Assembly (NCBI RefSeq): GCF_017355835.1
Contig: NZ_JAFEWF010000005.1
Coordinates: forward strand, 124,001 to 188,000
Origin: Desertivirga brevis
Lineage (GTDB): Bacteria; Bacteroidota; Bacteroidia; Sphingobacteriales; Sphingobacteriaceae
Direction of reading: 5' to 3'
DNA length: 64,000 nt
Both the position numbers and the translations under genes were made by a program. Below, piece after piece: positions 34,447-42,593 of this stretch (the stretch's first letter is position 1; every line of letters starts with the position of its first letter). The notes under the pieces are model-generated. The model searched no databases, was not told where the DNA came from, and saw only the letters and a list, made by a program, of their open reading frames with translations.

Positions 34447-35125
34447 CACCAATCCTCAAACAGAACAGTCTAGCCAACAACCATTTAAAGTGCCCTCAGG
34501 TAAACCGGAATCTAATGCACGATACCTGGATTTTGATGAAGTTATCGAAAATATAAACCAAAATGGTTCTGATCTTTTTCGGAAACGCTATAAGGTGGAT
34601 AAGAAGGATTACAATCCGGTTTACAAACTAGTGGTTTACCATTACCGTGATCAGCAGCATGCAGAAGAATTAGGAATAGATTTACGAAAGGGTTTGCTAA
34701 CGGTGGGACCAGTGGGTTGTGGCAAAACCTCATTGATGCAGATTTTGCAGCACATGAAAATTATTGACAAACCCTATCAGATCGTTTCGGTACGCGACGT
34801 ATGCATGAAGTTTACTGAAAAGGGATTTTCTGTAATACGGGAATATGGTGCAACCGCGCAAAAGCAAGCTCCCATTTTCTGTTTTGATGATCTCGGATGT
34901 GAACCCAATACCCGCTTCTTTGGAGCCCAAACCAATGTGATGAAGGAGATCTTGTTATCGCGCTACGATCTGTTTATGCAAAAAGGAGTTCCGACCCATG
35001 TAACCACTAATCTTTCAGCATCGGAATTAGAAAGCATGTATGGCAGTCGGGTCAGGTCGCGGTTGAGGGAGATGTTCAACCAGATCGTCTTCCCGGCAGA
35101 TTCCTATGACAAAAGAAGGTTGTAG
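34430..35125 (+). CDS. DnaC/IstB-like ATPase (helicase loader)
   Basis: A 231-residue P-loop ATPase. Walker A is GPVGCGKTSL, Walker B PIFCFDDLG, sensor I HVTTNLSASELESMYGSR, and the Arg-rich end VRSRLREMFNQIVFP fits AAA+ helicase loaders of the DnaC/IstB type. No transposase is nearby, so the DnaC role is more likely than IstB. It overlaps the upstream initiator-like gene by 17 bp. Together with that gene it would load the replicative helicase on element DNA. Confidence 0.85.
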   Translation: MTNLCNTNPQTEQSSQQPFKVPSGKPESNARYLDFDEVIENINQNGSDLFRKRYKVDKKDYNPVYKLVVYHYRDQQHAEELGIDLRKGLLTVGPVGCGKTSLMQILQHMKIIDKPYQIVSVRDVCMKFTEKGFSVIREYGATAQKQAPIFCFDDLGCEPNTRFFGAQTNVMKEILLSRYDLFMQKGVPTHVTTNLSASELESMYGSRVRSRLREMFNQIVFPADSYDKRRL

Positions 35126-35177
35126 CAGCGCCGCAGAAAACTTTATCCGATAATTACCTTATTTCTAACAATGCACA

Positions 35178-35765
35178 ATGAATACAATAACTTCCAATTA
35201 CTTAAAACCCTTCATCAAACTCCACACACGTCTAAACAATACGATCAACAACCTCTATTACATGGCCTTTAGCGTGGGGCTGCAGTGGGAGTGGCAGGAA
35301 CTTAAAAGCGAGATCAAAAACCGGGGTTGGTTACCATTAGATATGGCTCATCTAAAGGTAATAGAACATCCAGCAGTGCCGGGAATCATCCAAATGATAG
35401 AAATTCTGGAGGAAGCCAGGGAAAAGCTTGCTGAAAATAATAGGGTCAGCAAGGAAGAGGCGAAAATTTCCGTCGAAGTTGGTCCCATTCAGGACGGATG
35501 GTTATCAGAAGATTACAGCGAGGAAGAAAATATCGACATGTGGCAACAAAACCTGTTCGTTGATCTGCTTTCGATCTTTGAAGCCTGCTGGTTTATGGAG
35601 CATGATTGCAGCCCTTCCATGTCTGTTTACGACCAGTTTGGCAAGATGTATTTCGAGGGTTCTATTGAAATAAGCTCTGAAAATGAAATAGTGCAGCCGT
35701 TAATAGCAGCACTAAATGAAGTTTTAAAGGTGAATAAAAAGTCGGTATTAGCGGTAGTGGAATAG
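35178..35765 (+). CDS. Hypothetical protein, paralogue of the gene at 36099
   Basis: A 195-residue soluble protein. The N-terminal half (NNLYYMAFSVGLQWEWQELK, then EHPAVPGIIQMIEILEEARE) aligns with LYRAGYQIAIKYEWKDLK and ENPLVQMVVKMIRIVDEGYA of the protein encoded at 36099-36755. A central acidic patch (SEDYSEEENIDMW) and a Cys/Trp stretch follow. No family recognised. It lies 52 bp after the DnaC-like gene and may belong to the same module. Confidence 0.65.
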   Translation: MNTITSNYLKPFIKLHTRLNNTINNLYYMAFSVGLQWEWQELKSEIKNRGWLPLDMAHLKVIEHPAVPGIIQMIEILEEAREKLAENNRVSKEEAKISVEVGPIQDGWLSEDYSEEENIDMWQQNLFVDLLSIFEACWFMEHDCSPSMSVYDQFGKMYFEGSIEISSENEIVQPLIAALNEVLKVNKKSVLAVVE

Positions 35766-35865
35766 AATTAATTGAAAGGTAAAAATATTTCGATATGTGA
35801 CGAAGATCATTGTTGATTATGCTGCTAATGTTGAGATTTAATTTATTCAATAAACCTGAACATAT

Positions 35866-36081
35866 ATGCTTCCAAACGCAAGCAACTATTATAAACTAAT
35901 TATTCAGATCCTTAGTTACGTTAGCGATTCACTTTTTAAAACTCTTGTTATCAATTCTGATAACGCTCTCGCCCTACATCCCGTCTATACAAGGGTTCCG
36001 GAGAGATTTCGTGTGGTAGGTGGAACCCTTGTATTGAATTCTTTTTCTGTTAGCGGGAATTATTATGAAGTATTACTATAA
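35866..36081 (+). CDS. Doubtful small ORF containing a perfect inverted repeat
   Basis: A 71-codon frame starting with ATG (MLPNASNYYKLIIQILSYVS). It contains a 13-bp perfect inverted repeat at 35987-36034, so its C-terminal part may be an artefact. It sits between the two paralogous genes in the same direction. Weak support. Confidence 0.3.
   Translation: MLPNASNYYKLIIQILSYVSDSLFKTLVINSDNALALHPVYTRVPERFRVVGGTLVLNSFSVSGNYYEVLL
35987..36034. repeat. 13-bp perfect inverted repeat with 22-nt loop
   Basis: ATACAAGGGTTCC (35987-35999) pairs with GGAACCCTTGTAT (36022-36034). No U-run follows, so it is not an ordinary terminator. It may be a structured RNA element or operator ahead of the gene at 36099. 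Confidence 0.6.
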
Positions 36082-36098
36082 ACCTTAATATTCAAACA

Positions 36099-36755
36099 AT
36101 GGAGCCAAACACCGAGGATTACCGAATGCAACTAGTGACAATTTACCATCGCCTCTTTTCAATGATGGTAAACCTTTATCGTGCAGGGTATCAAATTGCC
36201 ATAAAATACGAATGGAAGGATTTGAAACATGATGACGGAACCCCAATGAAGCATTCTTATAGAATGGAATACTTGCAAACAGCGGAAAATCCGTTAGTTC
36301 AAATGGTTGTAAAAATGATTCGAATTGTTGATGAAGGTTACGCACAAGTAAGGTTTGCAAACAATCTCAGTGAGAAGGAGCTATATGGGGTAGAAACGAC
36401 AGATGACGATGATTCAGACGACGAAGATTATGATGAAGAACTGGAAGTTCAGAATGAATTGGAATTACCAGAAGACGAGGAGTTGAACAAGGAGCCAAAA
36501 CCTGAATGTATTTCAGAACCTAACTATTTAACGGTAGCTTGTAAGGTCATTCCCACTTTATTTATCGACATCGTATATCTATCGGGTAAACCGCTGGACC
36601 CTGAAATCATAGAAGAATTAAATAGAAATTTTTTGAATGGGAATCTCACTCTTAAGTCGGAAGATTTTAACGTACATTTTTTAATTGATATAGTAAATCG
36701 CTTAATGAAAACCGTGAGTGGTTTAATTGATGATTTCAAAGATCAATTAGATTGA
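36099..36755 (+). CDS. Hypothetical acidic protein, paralogue of the gene at 35178
   Basis: A 218-residue protein. Its first 85 residues match the protein at 35178. A very acidic linker follows (about residues 97-130, with TTDDDDSDDEDYDEELEV), then a C-terminal part (TVACKVIPTLFIDIVYLSGK; LTLKSEDFNVHFLID) not shared in acid content. Acidic linkers of this kind can mimic DNA, but nothing proves it. Function unknown. Confidence 0.65.
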   Translation: MEPNTEDYRMQLVTIYHRLFSMMVNLYRAGYQIAIKYEWKDLKHDDGTPMKHSYRMEYLQTAENPLVQMVVKMIRIVDEGYAQVRFANNLSEKELYGVETTDDDDSDDEDYDEELEVQNELELPEDEELNKEPKPECISEPNYLTVACKVIPTLFIDIVYLSGKPLDPEIIEELNRNFLNGNLTLKSEDFNVHFLIDIVNRLMKTVSGLIDDFKDQLD

Positions 36756-36859
36756 GAAGTAATTGATGTGCAGTTTAAATTAAGCTTAATTTTTAGCTGC
36801 TATTGCATAAACAAATTCTCTTGCGCACTTTTATAAAGGAGTTTAGAATATCACAATTC

Positions 36860-37291
36860 ATGGAAACATCAGAAAACCTAATCACTGTTGAAACAGAAGA
36901 AGTAGAATATCCTTTGCTGCTCGAACGATTTCAATCAACTTTTATCGACACCTTTTTTATCCTTGTGATGATGGTTGTTTTTAGCCAGGTGCTTGACTTT
37001 TTCAACAACCCGCCAGATTGGTTAAGAGTAAGTCTTTTTATTAGTATCTGGTTTTTATACGAGCCTCTGTGTACTGCTTTTGGTTGTACCATCGGTAATT
37101 ATATGAAGGGAATCAGGGTTAGGAACAGGGAAGACCATACCGAACGGATCAATCTATTTCAGGCCTTTATGAGATATGTTTTTAAAATCGCACTGGGAGC
37201 TATTTCATTTTTATTTATTCTTTCAAATAATGAGAAGAGGGCATTGCACGATATGGTTTCGGGGAGTGTTGTGTTGAAGTTGCAGGGGTAA
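36860..37291 (+). CDS. RDD family membrane protein
   Basis: A 143-residue protein; ATG at 36860 preferred over the upstream frame start. YPLLLERFQSTFIDTFFILV is the RDD N-terminal motif (Arg and Asp at one membrane end), with membrane segments at about 25-45, 58-75 and 110-130, the GCTIGNYMKGIRV loop and the ending KRALHDMVSGSVVL. RDD proteins are small membrane proteins, some linked to Na+/H+ antiport; most are uncharacterised. Confidence 0.82.
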   Translation: METSENLITVETEEVEYPLLLERFQSTFIDTFFILVMMVVFSQVLDFFNNPPDWLRVSLFISIWFLYEPLCTAFGCTIGNYMKGIRVRNREDHTERINLFQAFMRYVFKIALGAISFLFILSNNEKRALHDMVSGSVVLKLQG

Positions 37292-37300
37292 GGGAGGGGC

Positions 37301-37507
37301 TTGGACATTGATATATCAACAAATATTGACCAAGATGGGATTCCTGCTGGCTATTTAGATGACAAGGGTCTTTTCTATCAGCACAGTCTCAGTAGAGCTT
37401 TTTGTAATCTAGTTCAAGCAAGAGGAGCTGAGAATAAACTCACTCTTGACCTTATTTCGGAGCCTTTTATGAGGATCACGTTCTTTAACCAAAATTTCTA
37501 TATTTAG
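37301..37507 (+). CDS. Doubtful ORF or gene fragment
   Basis: A 68-codon frame with only a TTG start. DGIPAGYLDDKGLFYQHSLS and NLVQARGAENKLTLDL read as real protein, yet there is no start context and an in-frame stop lies 12 nt upstream. Probably the C-terminal remnant of a longer gene between the RDD and SPFH genes. Confidence 0.3.
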   Translation: MDIDISTNIDQDGIPAGYLDDKGLFYQHSLSRAFCNLVQARGAENKLTLDLISEPFMRITFFNQNFYI

Positions 37508-37531
37508 CCTTCAATTACCTTATTACATCGT

Positions 37532-38551
37532 ATGTTCGGTATAAGCTATATAAAATTCGATTCTATGACCTATGTTATCCATTACAAAAATGGAAGCATA
37601 GCAAAAGAGGGCAGGGGCTTGTCTTTTTTCTATTTCACTCCGAATAGTTCAATCGCAGCAATTCCGTTGGGAAGTAATGACCTTCCTTTTATCTTTAACG
37701 AGACCACTCACGATTACCAGAGTATCTCTATCCAGGGACAGATCACCTATAAGATCGGTAATCCTAAACAGCTGGCAGAAATGCTTGATTTTACCGTTAA
37801 CGGCAGTGGAATCTATAAAAAGAATGATGCAGAGAAGCTTAATCAGCGTTTGATCAACGAAGCGCAGACTGCAACCTCCTCCTTTATCCATCAACTGGGA
37901 TTAAAGGAAGCCATTCGTTCCGCAAAAATGATAGAGGAGAAAATTACGGAAGGGTTAAAGACCTCACAAGCTATTTCACTATTGGGGATTGAAATCTTAA
38001 GTGTCACTATCCTTGCCATCAAAGCTACTCCTGAAATGGCCAGGGCCTTGGAAACCGAAACGCGGGAGAAGCTTTCACAAGAAGCAGATCAGGCGGTTTA
38101 TCAAAGAAGGAACTTCGCGGTTGAGCAGGAGCGCATTATCAAAGAGAGTGAGCTGAGCACAGAAATAGCTGTAGAAGAGAAACGAAAGAAGATCGATGAA
38201 AAGAAGATGGAGGCTGAGGTTCAGAAAGCCGACAATGATCGTAAACTTCGCGAGATGAGAATTCAGGCAGACATTGCGGTGGAGAACCAGCGTAAACTCC
38301 TGATAGACCAGAAAACAGAGAACGACCGGAAAGAAGCTGACGCACAAGGCTACGTGATTGAAACGACATTGAAGCCATATAAGGAAATGGATTGGAAGAC
38401 CATCACTGCGCTTAATAATAATCCCGATCCTAAATTCAATATCGCACTAGCCTTCCGGCAGATGGCAGACAATGCAGATAAGATCGGAAACCTGAATATC
38501 AGTCCCGAATTGCTTGATTCTATTTTAAAAGAGAGTAGCGACAAACGATGA
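37532..38551 (+). CDS. SPFH/band 7 domain protein
   Basis: A 339-residue protein without an obvious membrane segment. Residues about 20-190 form an SPFH domain (YQSISIQGQITYKIGNPKQL; GIEILSVTILAIKATPEMAR). A long charged coiled coil (about 190-280, QEADQAVYQRRNFAVEQERI onward) and a helical tail follow, as in flotillin-like proteins that oligomerise on membranes. The start codon of the next gene lies inside its last codons (ATGA), so the NAD-kinase-like protein is translationally coupled and probably a partner. Confidence 0.88.
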   Translation: MFGISYIKFDSMTYVIHYKNGSIAKEGRGLSFFYFTPNSSIAAIPLGSNDLPFIFNETTHDYQSISIQGQITYKIGNPKQLAEMLDFTVNGSGIYKKNDAEKLNQRLINEAQTATSSFIHQLGLKEAIRSAKMIEEKITEGLKTSQAISLLGIEILSVTILAIKATPEMARALETETREKLSQEADQAVYQRRNFAVEQERIIKESELSTEIAVEEKRKKIDEKKMEAEVQKADNDRKLREMRIQADIAVENQRKLLIDQKTENDRKEADAQGYVIETTLKPYKEMDWKTITALNNNPDPKFNIALAFRQMADNADKIGNLNISPELLDSILKESSDKR

Positions 38552-39468
38552 GTTATGAGTACGCCATTCTTGTAAAAAATAAAACCCGCCTGGAAGTACT
38601 TATAGAAAGATTTAATACCAAGGCACAGGCGGAGTTTTACATTGAGCGGTCGGGAGGGAACTTTAAAGAATATGAGATCGAGCATGACCGCTTTCAGGAA
38701 TCGCTATCGTTTATTCAGAGGAAACTCTCGAAGGTAATAAAGAACAAGATCGTAGACCGTTCTTTCCTGCCGTCGTTTCTGTTTAATGAAACCCACCTGC
38801 TTATTGTAGTTGGGCAAGATGGACTGGTCGCGAATACTGCAAAGTACGTTAACGGAATTCCGATGATAGCTGTGAATCCCGATACAGATCGTTACGACGG
38901 CCTGCTATTACCTTTTCAGCCTAATAACTTTATCAATGCTGTAGAGAAGGTGATCAAAAATGATTTCAAGGCCAGAGAGGTTAGGATGGCAGAGGCAAAT
39001 TTAAGCGACGGACAGCGGCTTCTTGCTTTTAATGACCTTTTTATTGGAGCATCATCTCATGTTTCCGCCCGTTATAAAATTACATATCGGGATGTTACAG
39101 AGAATCACTCATCGTCCGGCATCATCGTGTCTACACAAGCAGGATCAACTGGCTGGCTGAGTTCTATTTTCAATATGACTTTCGGCATGCAGCAGTTTAT
39201 TCAAAAAAGCGATTCCAAAAAGAAGATCGCCAAGCTAAAGGAGCATCAATTAATGTTCGTGATCCGGGAGCCGTTTGAAAGTAAGAAAACGCAGGCGGGG
39301 CTTACAGCCGGTATAGTTACAGAGCAGAATAAACTCATTATCGAATCTTTTATGCCTACTAATGGGGTGATCTTCTCTGATGGGGTGGAAACTGATTTTT
39401 TGAGTTTTAATTCTGGGGCGATTGCTACTATTGGGGTGGCGAAGGAGACGGCGAGGTTGGTGGTTTGA
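38548..39468 (+). CDS. NAD-kinase-like protein coupled to SPFH protein
   Basis: A 306-residue protein of the NAD kinase / diacylglycerol kinase fold. The usual GGDGT is VGQDGLVANT, followed by PMIAVNPDTDRYDGLLLPF. FNDLFIGASSHVSARY replaces the NE motif, and STQAGSTGWLS matches the TGSTAY loop. The altered first motif suggests a changed substrate or a regulatory role, although the same VGQDG variant is, as I recall, typical of SPFH-linked members. It overlaps the SPFH gene by 4 bp. A role in membrane-linked NAD(P) or sugar phosphorylation is inference. Confidence 0.72.
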   Translation: MSYEYAILVKNKTRLEVLIERFNTKAQAEFYIERSGGNFKEYEIEHDRFQESLSFIQRKLSKVIKNKIVDRSFLPSFLFNETHLLIVVGQDGLVANTAKYVNGIPMIAVNPDTDRYDGLLLPFQPNNFINAVEKVIKNDFKAREVRMAEANLSDGQRLLAFNDLFIGASSHVSARYKITYRDVTENHSSSGIIVSTQAGSTGWLSSIFNMTFGMQQFIQKSDSKKKIAKLKEHQLMFVIREPFESKKTQAGLTAGIVTEQNKLIIESFMPTNGVIFSDGVETDFLSFNSGAIATIGVAKETARLVV

Positions 39469-39481
39469 ATTTGTTTTATTT

Positions 39482-39952
39482 ATGTTCACAAGATATTTCA
39501 TACCTAAGCTTATACTGGTTAGTTTTCTAAGCTGTTGTGCTGATAGACCAACAAGCGGAATAAGCAACAATTTAAAAGAAAACTATTCTGTTATTGGTGG
39601 TGCCAGGGAAGCTGTTGATAGTAATTTCAATGATTTTATTGAGAAATTTAGCAGCGATACGGCCTTTCAAATAAGCAGAACAAGATTTCCTCTAAAAGTC
39701 AAATGGTACAACAATGAGAATGACAGGGACTCTTTGATTTACAAGGATAGATCAGCTTTTGAAATGATAGACTTTCGCAAGAAGAAGTCTGATACGAAGT
39801 ATGATAAGTGGGAACAAAAAAGAATGGTAGACAAGGCCACATCTGCAAGAATAGAGATTCGTGGAATTGATAATGGTATTATGGTAGACTACCTGTTTGA
39901 GAAGATCAAAGGAGCCTGGATGCTTATTGAAATAGATGATGATTCTACATAA
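39482..39952 (+). CDS. DUF4348-like lipoprotein
   Basis: A 156-residue product; ATG at 39482 gives the lipoprotein signal MFTRYFIPKLILVSFLSC with Cys at residue 18. The mature part begins with a linker and then NFNDFIEKFSSDTAFQISRT and RFPLKVKWYNNE, matching DUF4348 of Bacteroidota, ending with IEIRGIDNGIMVDYLFEKI and GAWMLIEIDD. Function unknown. It lies 13 bp after the NAD-kinase-like gene and could be its operon partner. Confidence 0.68.
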   Translation: MFTRYFIPKLILVSFLSCCADRPTSGISNNLKENYSVIGGAREAVDSNFNDFIEKFSSDTAFQISRTRFPLKVKWYNNENDRDSLIYKDRSAFEMIDFRKKKSDTKYDKWEQKRMVDKATSARIEIRGIDNGIMVDYLFEKIKGAWMLIEIDDDST

Positions 39953-40086
39953 AGCTGCTGCTCAGGATCCACAGAGCGCTGAGGTTTTCGTAAATCGTGG
40001 TTTTTTGTATAGATTTTGAGTTGCCAATGGGAGAGAAGTATAATGAGTTCATAGCGGAACTGATTAGCCAGAATGAGAGGAATTGA
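39951..40086 (+). pseudogene. TPR-like coding remnant
   Basis: A frame reading KAAAQDPQSAEVFVNRGFLY matches a tetratricopeptide repeat. After a one-base shift near 40013 the text continues DFELPMGEKYNEFIAELISQ to a stop at 40084-40086. No start codon. Likely the end of a decayed TPR gene; the remaining gap to 40287 has no gene. Confidence 0.35.
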
Positions 40087-40287
40087 AGTTTCTGTCTGGA
40101 ATAATATATATCGCTGCAAACCTGTTATCAATTTAACCTACAGAAGGTTTACAATTTACATTTTTAATAAGATGAAATCGGGAAACGGTTGGGGGACACA
40201 GAGAAAGACAAAAGATCTATTTCAGAGATGCTTAAATTCTGGCCTGAATTGACAGAAAAATCAGAATAAACACAGCTAATTTGATGT

Positions 40288-40842
40288 ATGGGACTTGATA
40301 GCGTAGAACTGGTAATGGAATGGGAGGATTTTTTCAAACTAAAAATACCGGATCTGGAAGCAGCAAAAATGGCAACCATTGCGGACGCGGTAACTTACAT
40401 TTCCTCTCAAGTGGAATTTGTGGAACGCGGTGTTGATATAAAAGCTACAATGTTAAGCGACCTTGAAGGTATTTTCTCTCTCAAGAGTCATGTTTCGCTA
40501 GAAGAATTTTTACGGACTGGTGTTCCACCTGATGAAAAAGCGCTTTGGAAGAAAATGTCAGGCTTGTCCGGTTATGAATTACCAATACCTACCAATTCCC
40601 ATCGCGTTGAAAAATGGTATGATAAGCTGTTGCCGAAAAAAGCTCCTTATGAGCCGGTAACGATAAACCGGTACATTGACCTAGTTTGTGCTGTTAATTA
40701 TAATGCATTGATCCAAGGTTCCATTCAAAATCAGTATGAGGTAATGATAGCAGTTATGGGCATTACCATCGAAAAAAACGGACTGGATCCATTTGAAGTG
40801 TATTGGGACAGCTCTTTTACTAACGATTTGGGTATTGATTAA
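40288..40842 (+). CDS. Acyl-carrier-like protein, apparently lacking its N-terminal helix
   Basis: A 184-residue protein whose first residues, [20 protein letters not shown], are the phosphopantetheine-site motif and helix II of an acyl carrier protein (Ser5), followed by TIADAVTYI. Normal carriers have about 30 residues before this point; here two in-frame stops (40267 and 40282) directly precede the ATG. Residues about 55-184 form a separate unrecognised domain. Either the gene lost its start or this is a small-start variant. Confidence 0.55.
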   Translation: MGLDSVELVMEWEDFFKLKIPDLEAAKMATIADAVTYISSQVEFVERGVDIKATMLSDLEGIFSLKSHVSLEEFLRTGVPPDEKALWKKMSGLSGYELPIPTNSHRVEKWYDKLLPKKAPYEPVTINRYIDLVCAVNYNALIQGSIQNQYEVMIAVMGITIEKNGLDPFEVYWDSSFTNDLGID

Positions 40843-40921
40843 TAGCCAGGCTTACAATTTCACTTCCTTTGACCCCATGTAGTGCTGTTAATTCTAATTT
40901 GTAACTCATTATTAAATCCGG

Positions 40922-41296
40922 ATGTGCGATCATCTAATTGAACTGGAAAAAGATCTAAAAGATCGAGGAATTATTGAAACCTACTGGGGCAGGGCATGGT
41001 CAGTAGGTTGTTGGGAATGGGTCTACTTTGATTGCCAATTGGATCTTGAAAGCCTAAGACGCAAATACAAGTTTGAGAGTTTCGTAGTAGATCACAGATA
41101 TGATGACAATAAATCTGGGGGACGTTCTATTTCTTCTTGCACTGTCTCGGTTTCAGGTTTGCATACTCAAAGCCGTACAAGTAACATTAATACGGTTTCA
41201 ACAACTTCTGCAATTTGCGGTTCGCCTACTAAAACCACTGGCGGGCCCTGCCAGAGACCGGTTCGAATTGAGGGCAATTGTTGGCAGCATCGATAG
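40922..41296 (+). CDS. Hypothetical protein with C-terminal Cys/His motif
   Basis: A 124-residue protein. The N-terminal part (ETYWGRAWSVGCWEWVYFDC; LDLESLRRKYKFESFVVDHR) matches a pattern of small Bacteroidota proteins often found as orphans. The C-terminal 27 residues (CGSPTKTTGGPCQRPVRIEG, then NCWQH) form a C-x8-10-C-x9-10-C-x2-H motif that could bind zinc. The two parts are joined by a Ser/Thr-rich linker. Function unknown. Confidence 0.6.
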   Translation: MCDHLIELEKDLKDRGIIETYWGRAWSVGCWEWVYFDCQLDLESLRRKYKFESFVVDHRYDDNKSGGRSISSCTVSVSGLHTQSRTSNINTVSTTSAICGSPTKTTGGPCQRPVRIEGNCWQHR

Positions 41297-41422
41297 GCAA
41301 AAGGTATTACAAGTTAAATAAAAATTTATTTTCACATATTTGAACACTTGTCTAATTTTCAAAATATTGATATAATTCTATTAATATCAAGGCTTGAATG
41401 GCGATGCATAGCTAATTCCCGC

Positions 41423-41430
41423 TACATTTG
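41423..41430 (+). promoter_or_regulatory. -7 promoter element TACATTTG
   Basis: A perfect TAnnTTTG match ending 5 nt before the ATG at 41436. Transcription would begin at or next to the start codon, so the ATPase gene may be leaderless. No -33 TTG stands at the usual 19-21 spacing. Confidence 0.5.
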
Positions 41431-41435
41431 TAAAG

Positions 41436-42593
41436 ATGGAAAAACTTAAAGTAAGTTCACTTGGCCCCATAAGCGAGGCTTCTATCAATTTTAATGATTT
41501 AACACTGTTTGTTGGCCCACATGCCAGCGGCAAAAGCATTCTGCTTCAACTGTTGAAATTACTCATTGATAAACAGCATATTCGAAGGACGCTCGAACAG
41601 TACGGTTTTGTTTGGGGGAATAGTCCAAAAGATGTCAATGAAAGATACTTTGGTGAAGGAATGTCTGAAATATGGAATGCAAATACTTCGATTAACTTTA
41701 ATAGTAAAGCTTATACTCTCGATTTTCTGACTCCCAGAAGGAAAGAAAATATTAAAGATGCAGAAGAGAAGCTTTTCTATGTGCCGGCGCAGCGGGTAAT
41801 GTGTTTTGAAAATGGCTGGCCTAAATTTTTCACCAGCTTTGAAGGATCGGTTCCATTTGTTTTGCGTGATTTTAGCGAATCATTACGGCAATACCTTGAG
41901 AACGAATTGGGGAGAAATGATGATGATATATTTCCCAAGTCGCAGCGCTTGAAAGAGCCATTGCGTAAATCATTTAACGATAGTGTGTTTCATGATGCAA
42001 AGGTGTTAATAGACAGGGGCAGCAAGAAGCAGTTGAAGTTGAATATTAGTGATAGCAACATTCCGTTTATGGCCTGGAGTGCCGGGCAAAAGGAGTTTAT
42101 GCCATTGCTTCTAAGCTTTTATTGGTTATGCCCAGCTTCGAGAGCAACCACTAAGGATGGAATAAAATATGTAATTATTGAGGAGCCTGAAATGGGTTTG
42201 CATCCTCAAGCTATTAAGTCAGTTATTCTCCAGGTGCTCGACTTGATGTCAAGAGGGTATAAAGTAATTGTTTCTACTCATTCTCCTATGTTCCTGGAAT
42301 TTGCCTGGGCATTTAATATCTTAAAAGATGTTAATGCTGATAAGAAAGCTCTCTATGAATTATTTGATCTTGAAAGTTCGGCACCCCTGAACCGATTGTT
42401 CAAGGATCAACTGGGGGAAAAGGGGATCAACACTTATTATTTTGACCGGGATAAGGATAAAGTATTGGTAAAGGATATATCCAGTCTTGACGCAGGAAGT
42501 GATGATCCGGCCGTGTCAGAATGGGGGGGACTTTCCTATTTCAGCTCAAAGGCAAATGATATTGTTTCTCGATTAGTTGCAGCAAATGGCTAA
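41436..42593 (+). CDS. AAA family ATPase (OLD/SMC-like, no TOPRIM)
   Basis: A 385-residue ABC-type ATPase. MEKLKVSSLGPISEASINF and the P-loop LFVGPHASGKSILLQLL at the start, a helical insert (about 60-190), the signature-like MAWSAGQKEFMPLLL, Walker B KYVIIEEPEMGLHP and the switch His in VSTHSPMFLEF are all present. Ending at about 385 residues it lacks the TOPRIM nuclease of OLD proteins. The next gene overlaps by 8 bp and supplies a nuclease-like protein, so the two are probably a defence pair at the left border of a defence island. Confidence 0.85.
   Translation: MEKLKVSSLGPISEASINFNDLTLFVGPHASGKSILLQLLKLLIDKQHIRRTLEQYGFVWGNSPKDVNERYFGEGMSEIWNANTSINFNSKAYTLDFLTPRRKENIKDAEEKLFYVPAQRVMCFENGWPKFFTSFEGSVPFVLRDFSESLRQYLENELGRNDDDIFPKSQRLKEPLRKSFNDSVFHDAKVLIDRGSKKQLKLNISDSNIPFMAWSAGQKEFMPLLLSFYWLCPASRATTKDGIKYVIIEEPEMGLHPQAIKSVILQVLDLMSRGYKVIVSTHSPMFLEFAWAFNILKDVNADKKALYELFDLESSAPLNRLFKDQLGEKGINTYYFDRDKDKVLVKDISSLDAGSDDPAVSEWGGLSYFSSKANDIVSRLVAANG

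Noticed and set aside
34430..35125. IstB of an IS21-type insertion sequence
   Set aside because: No IstA transposase or terminal repeats are nearby; the overlapping initiator-like gene supports a helicase loader.
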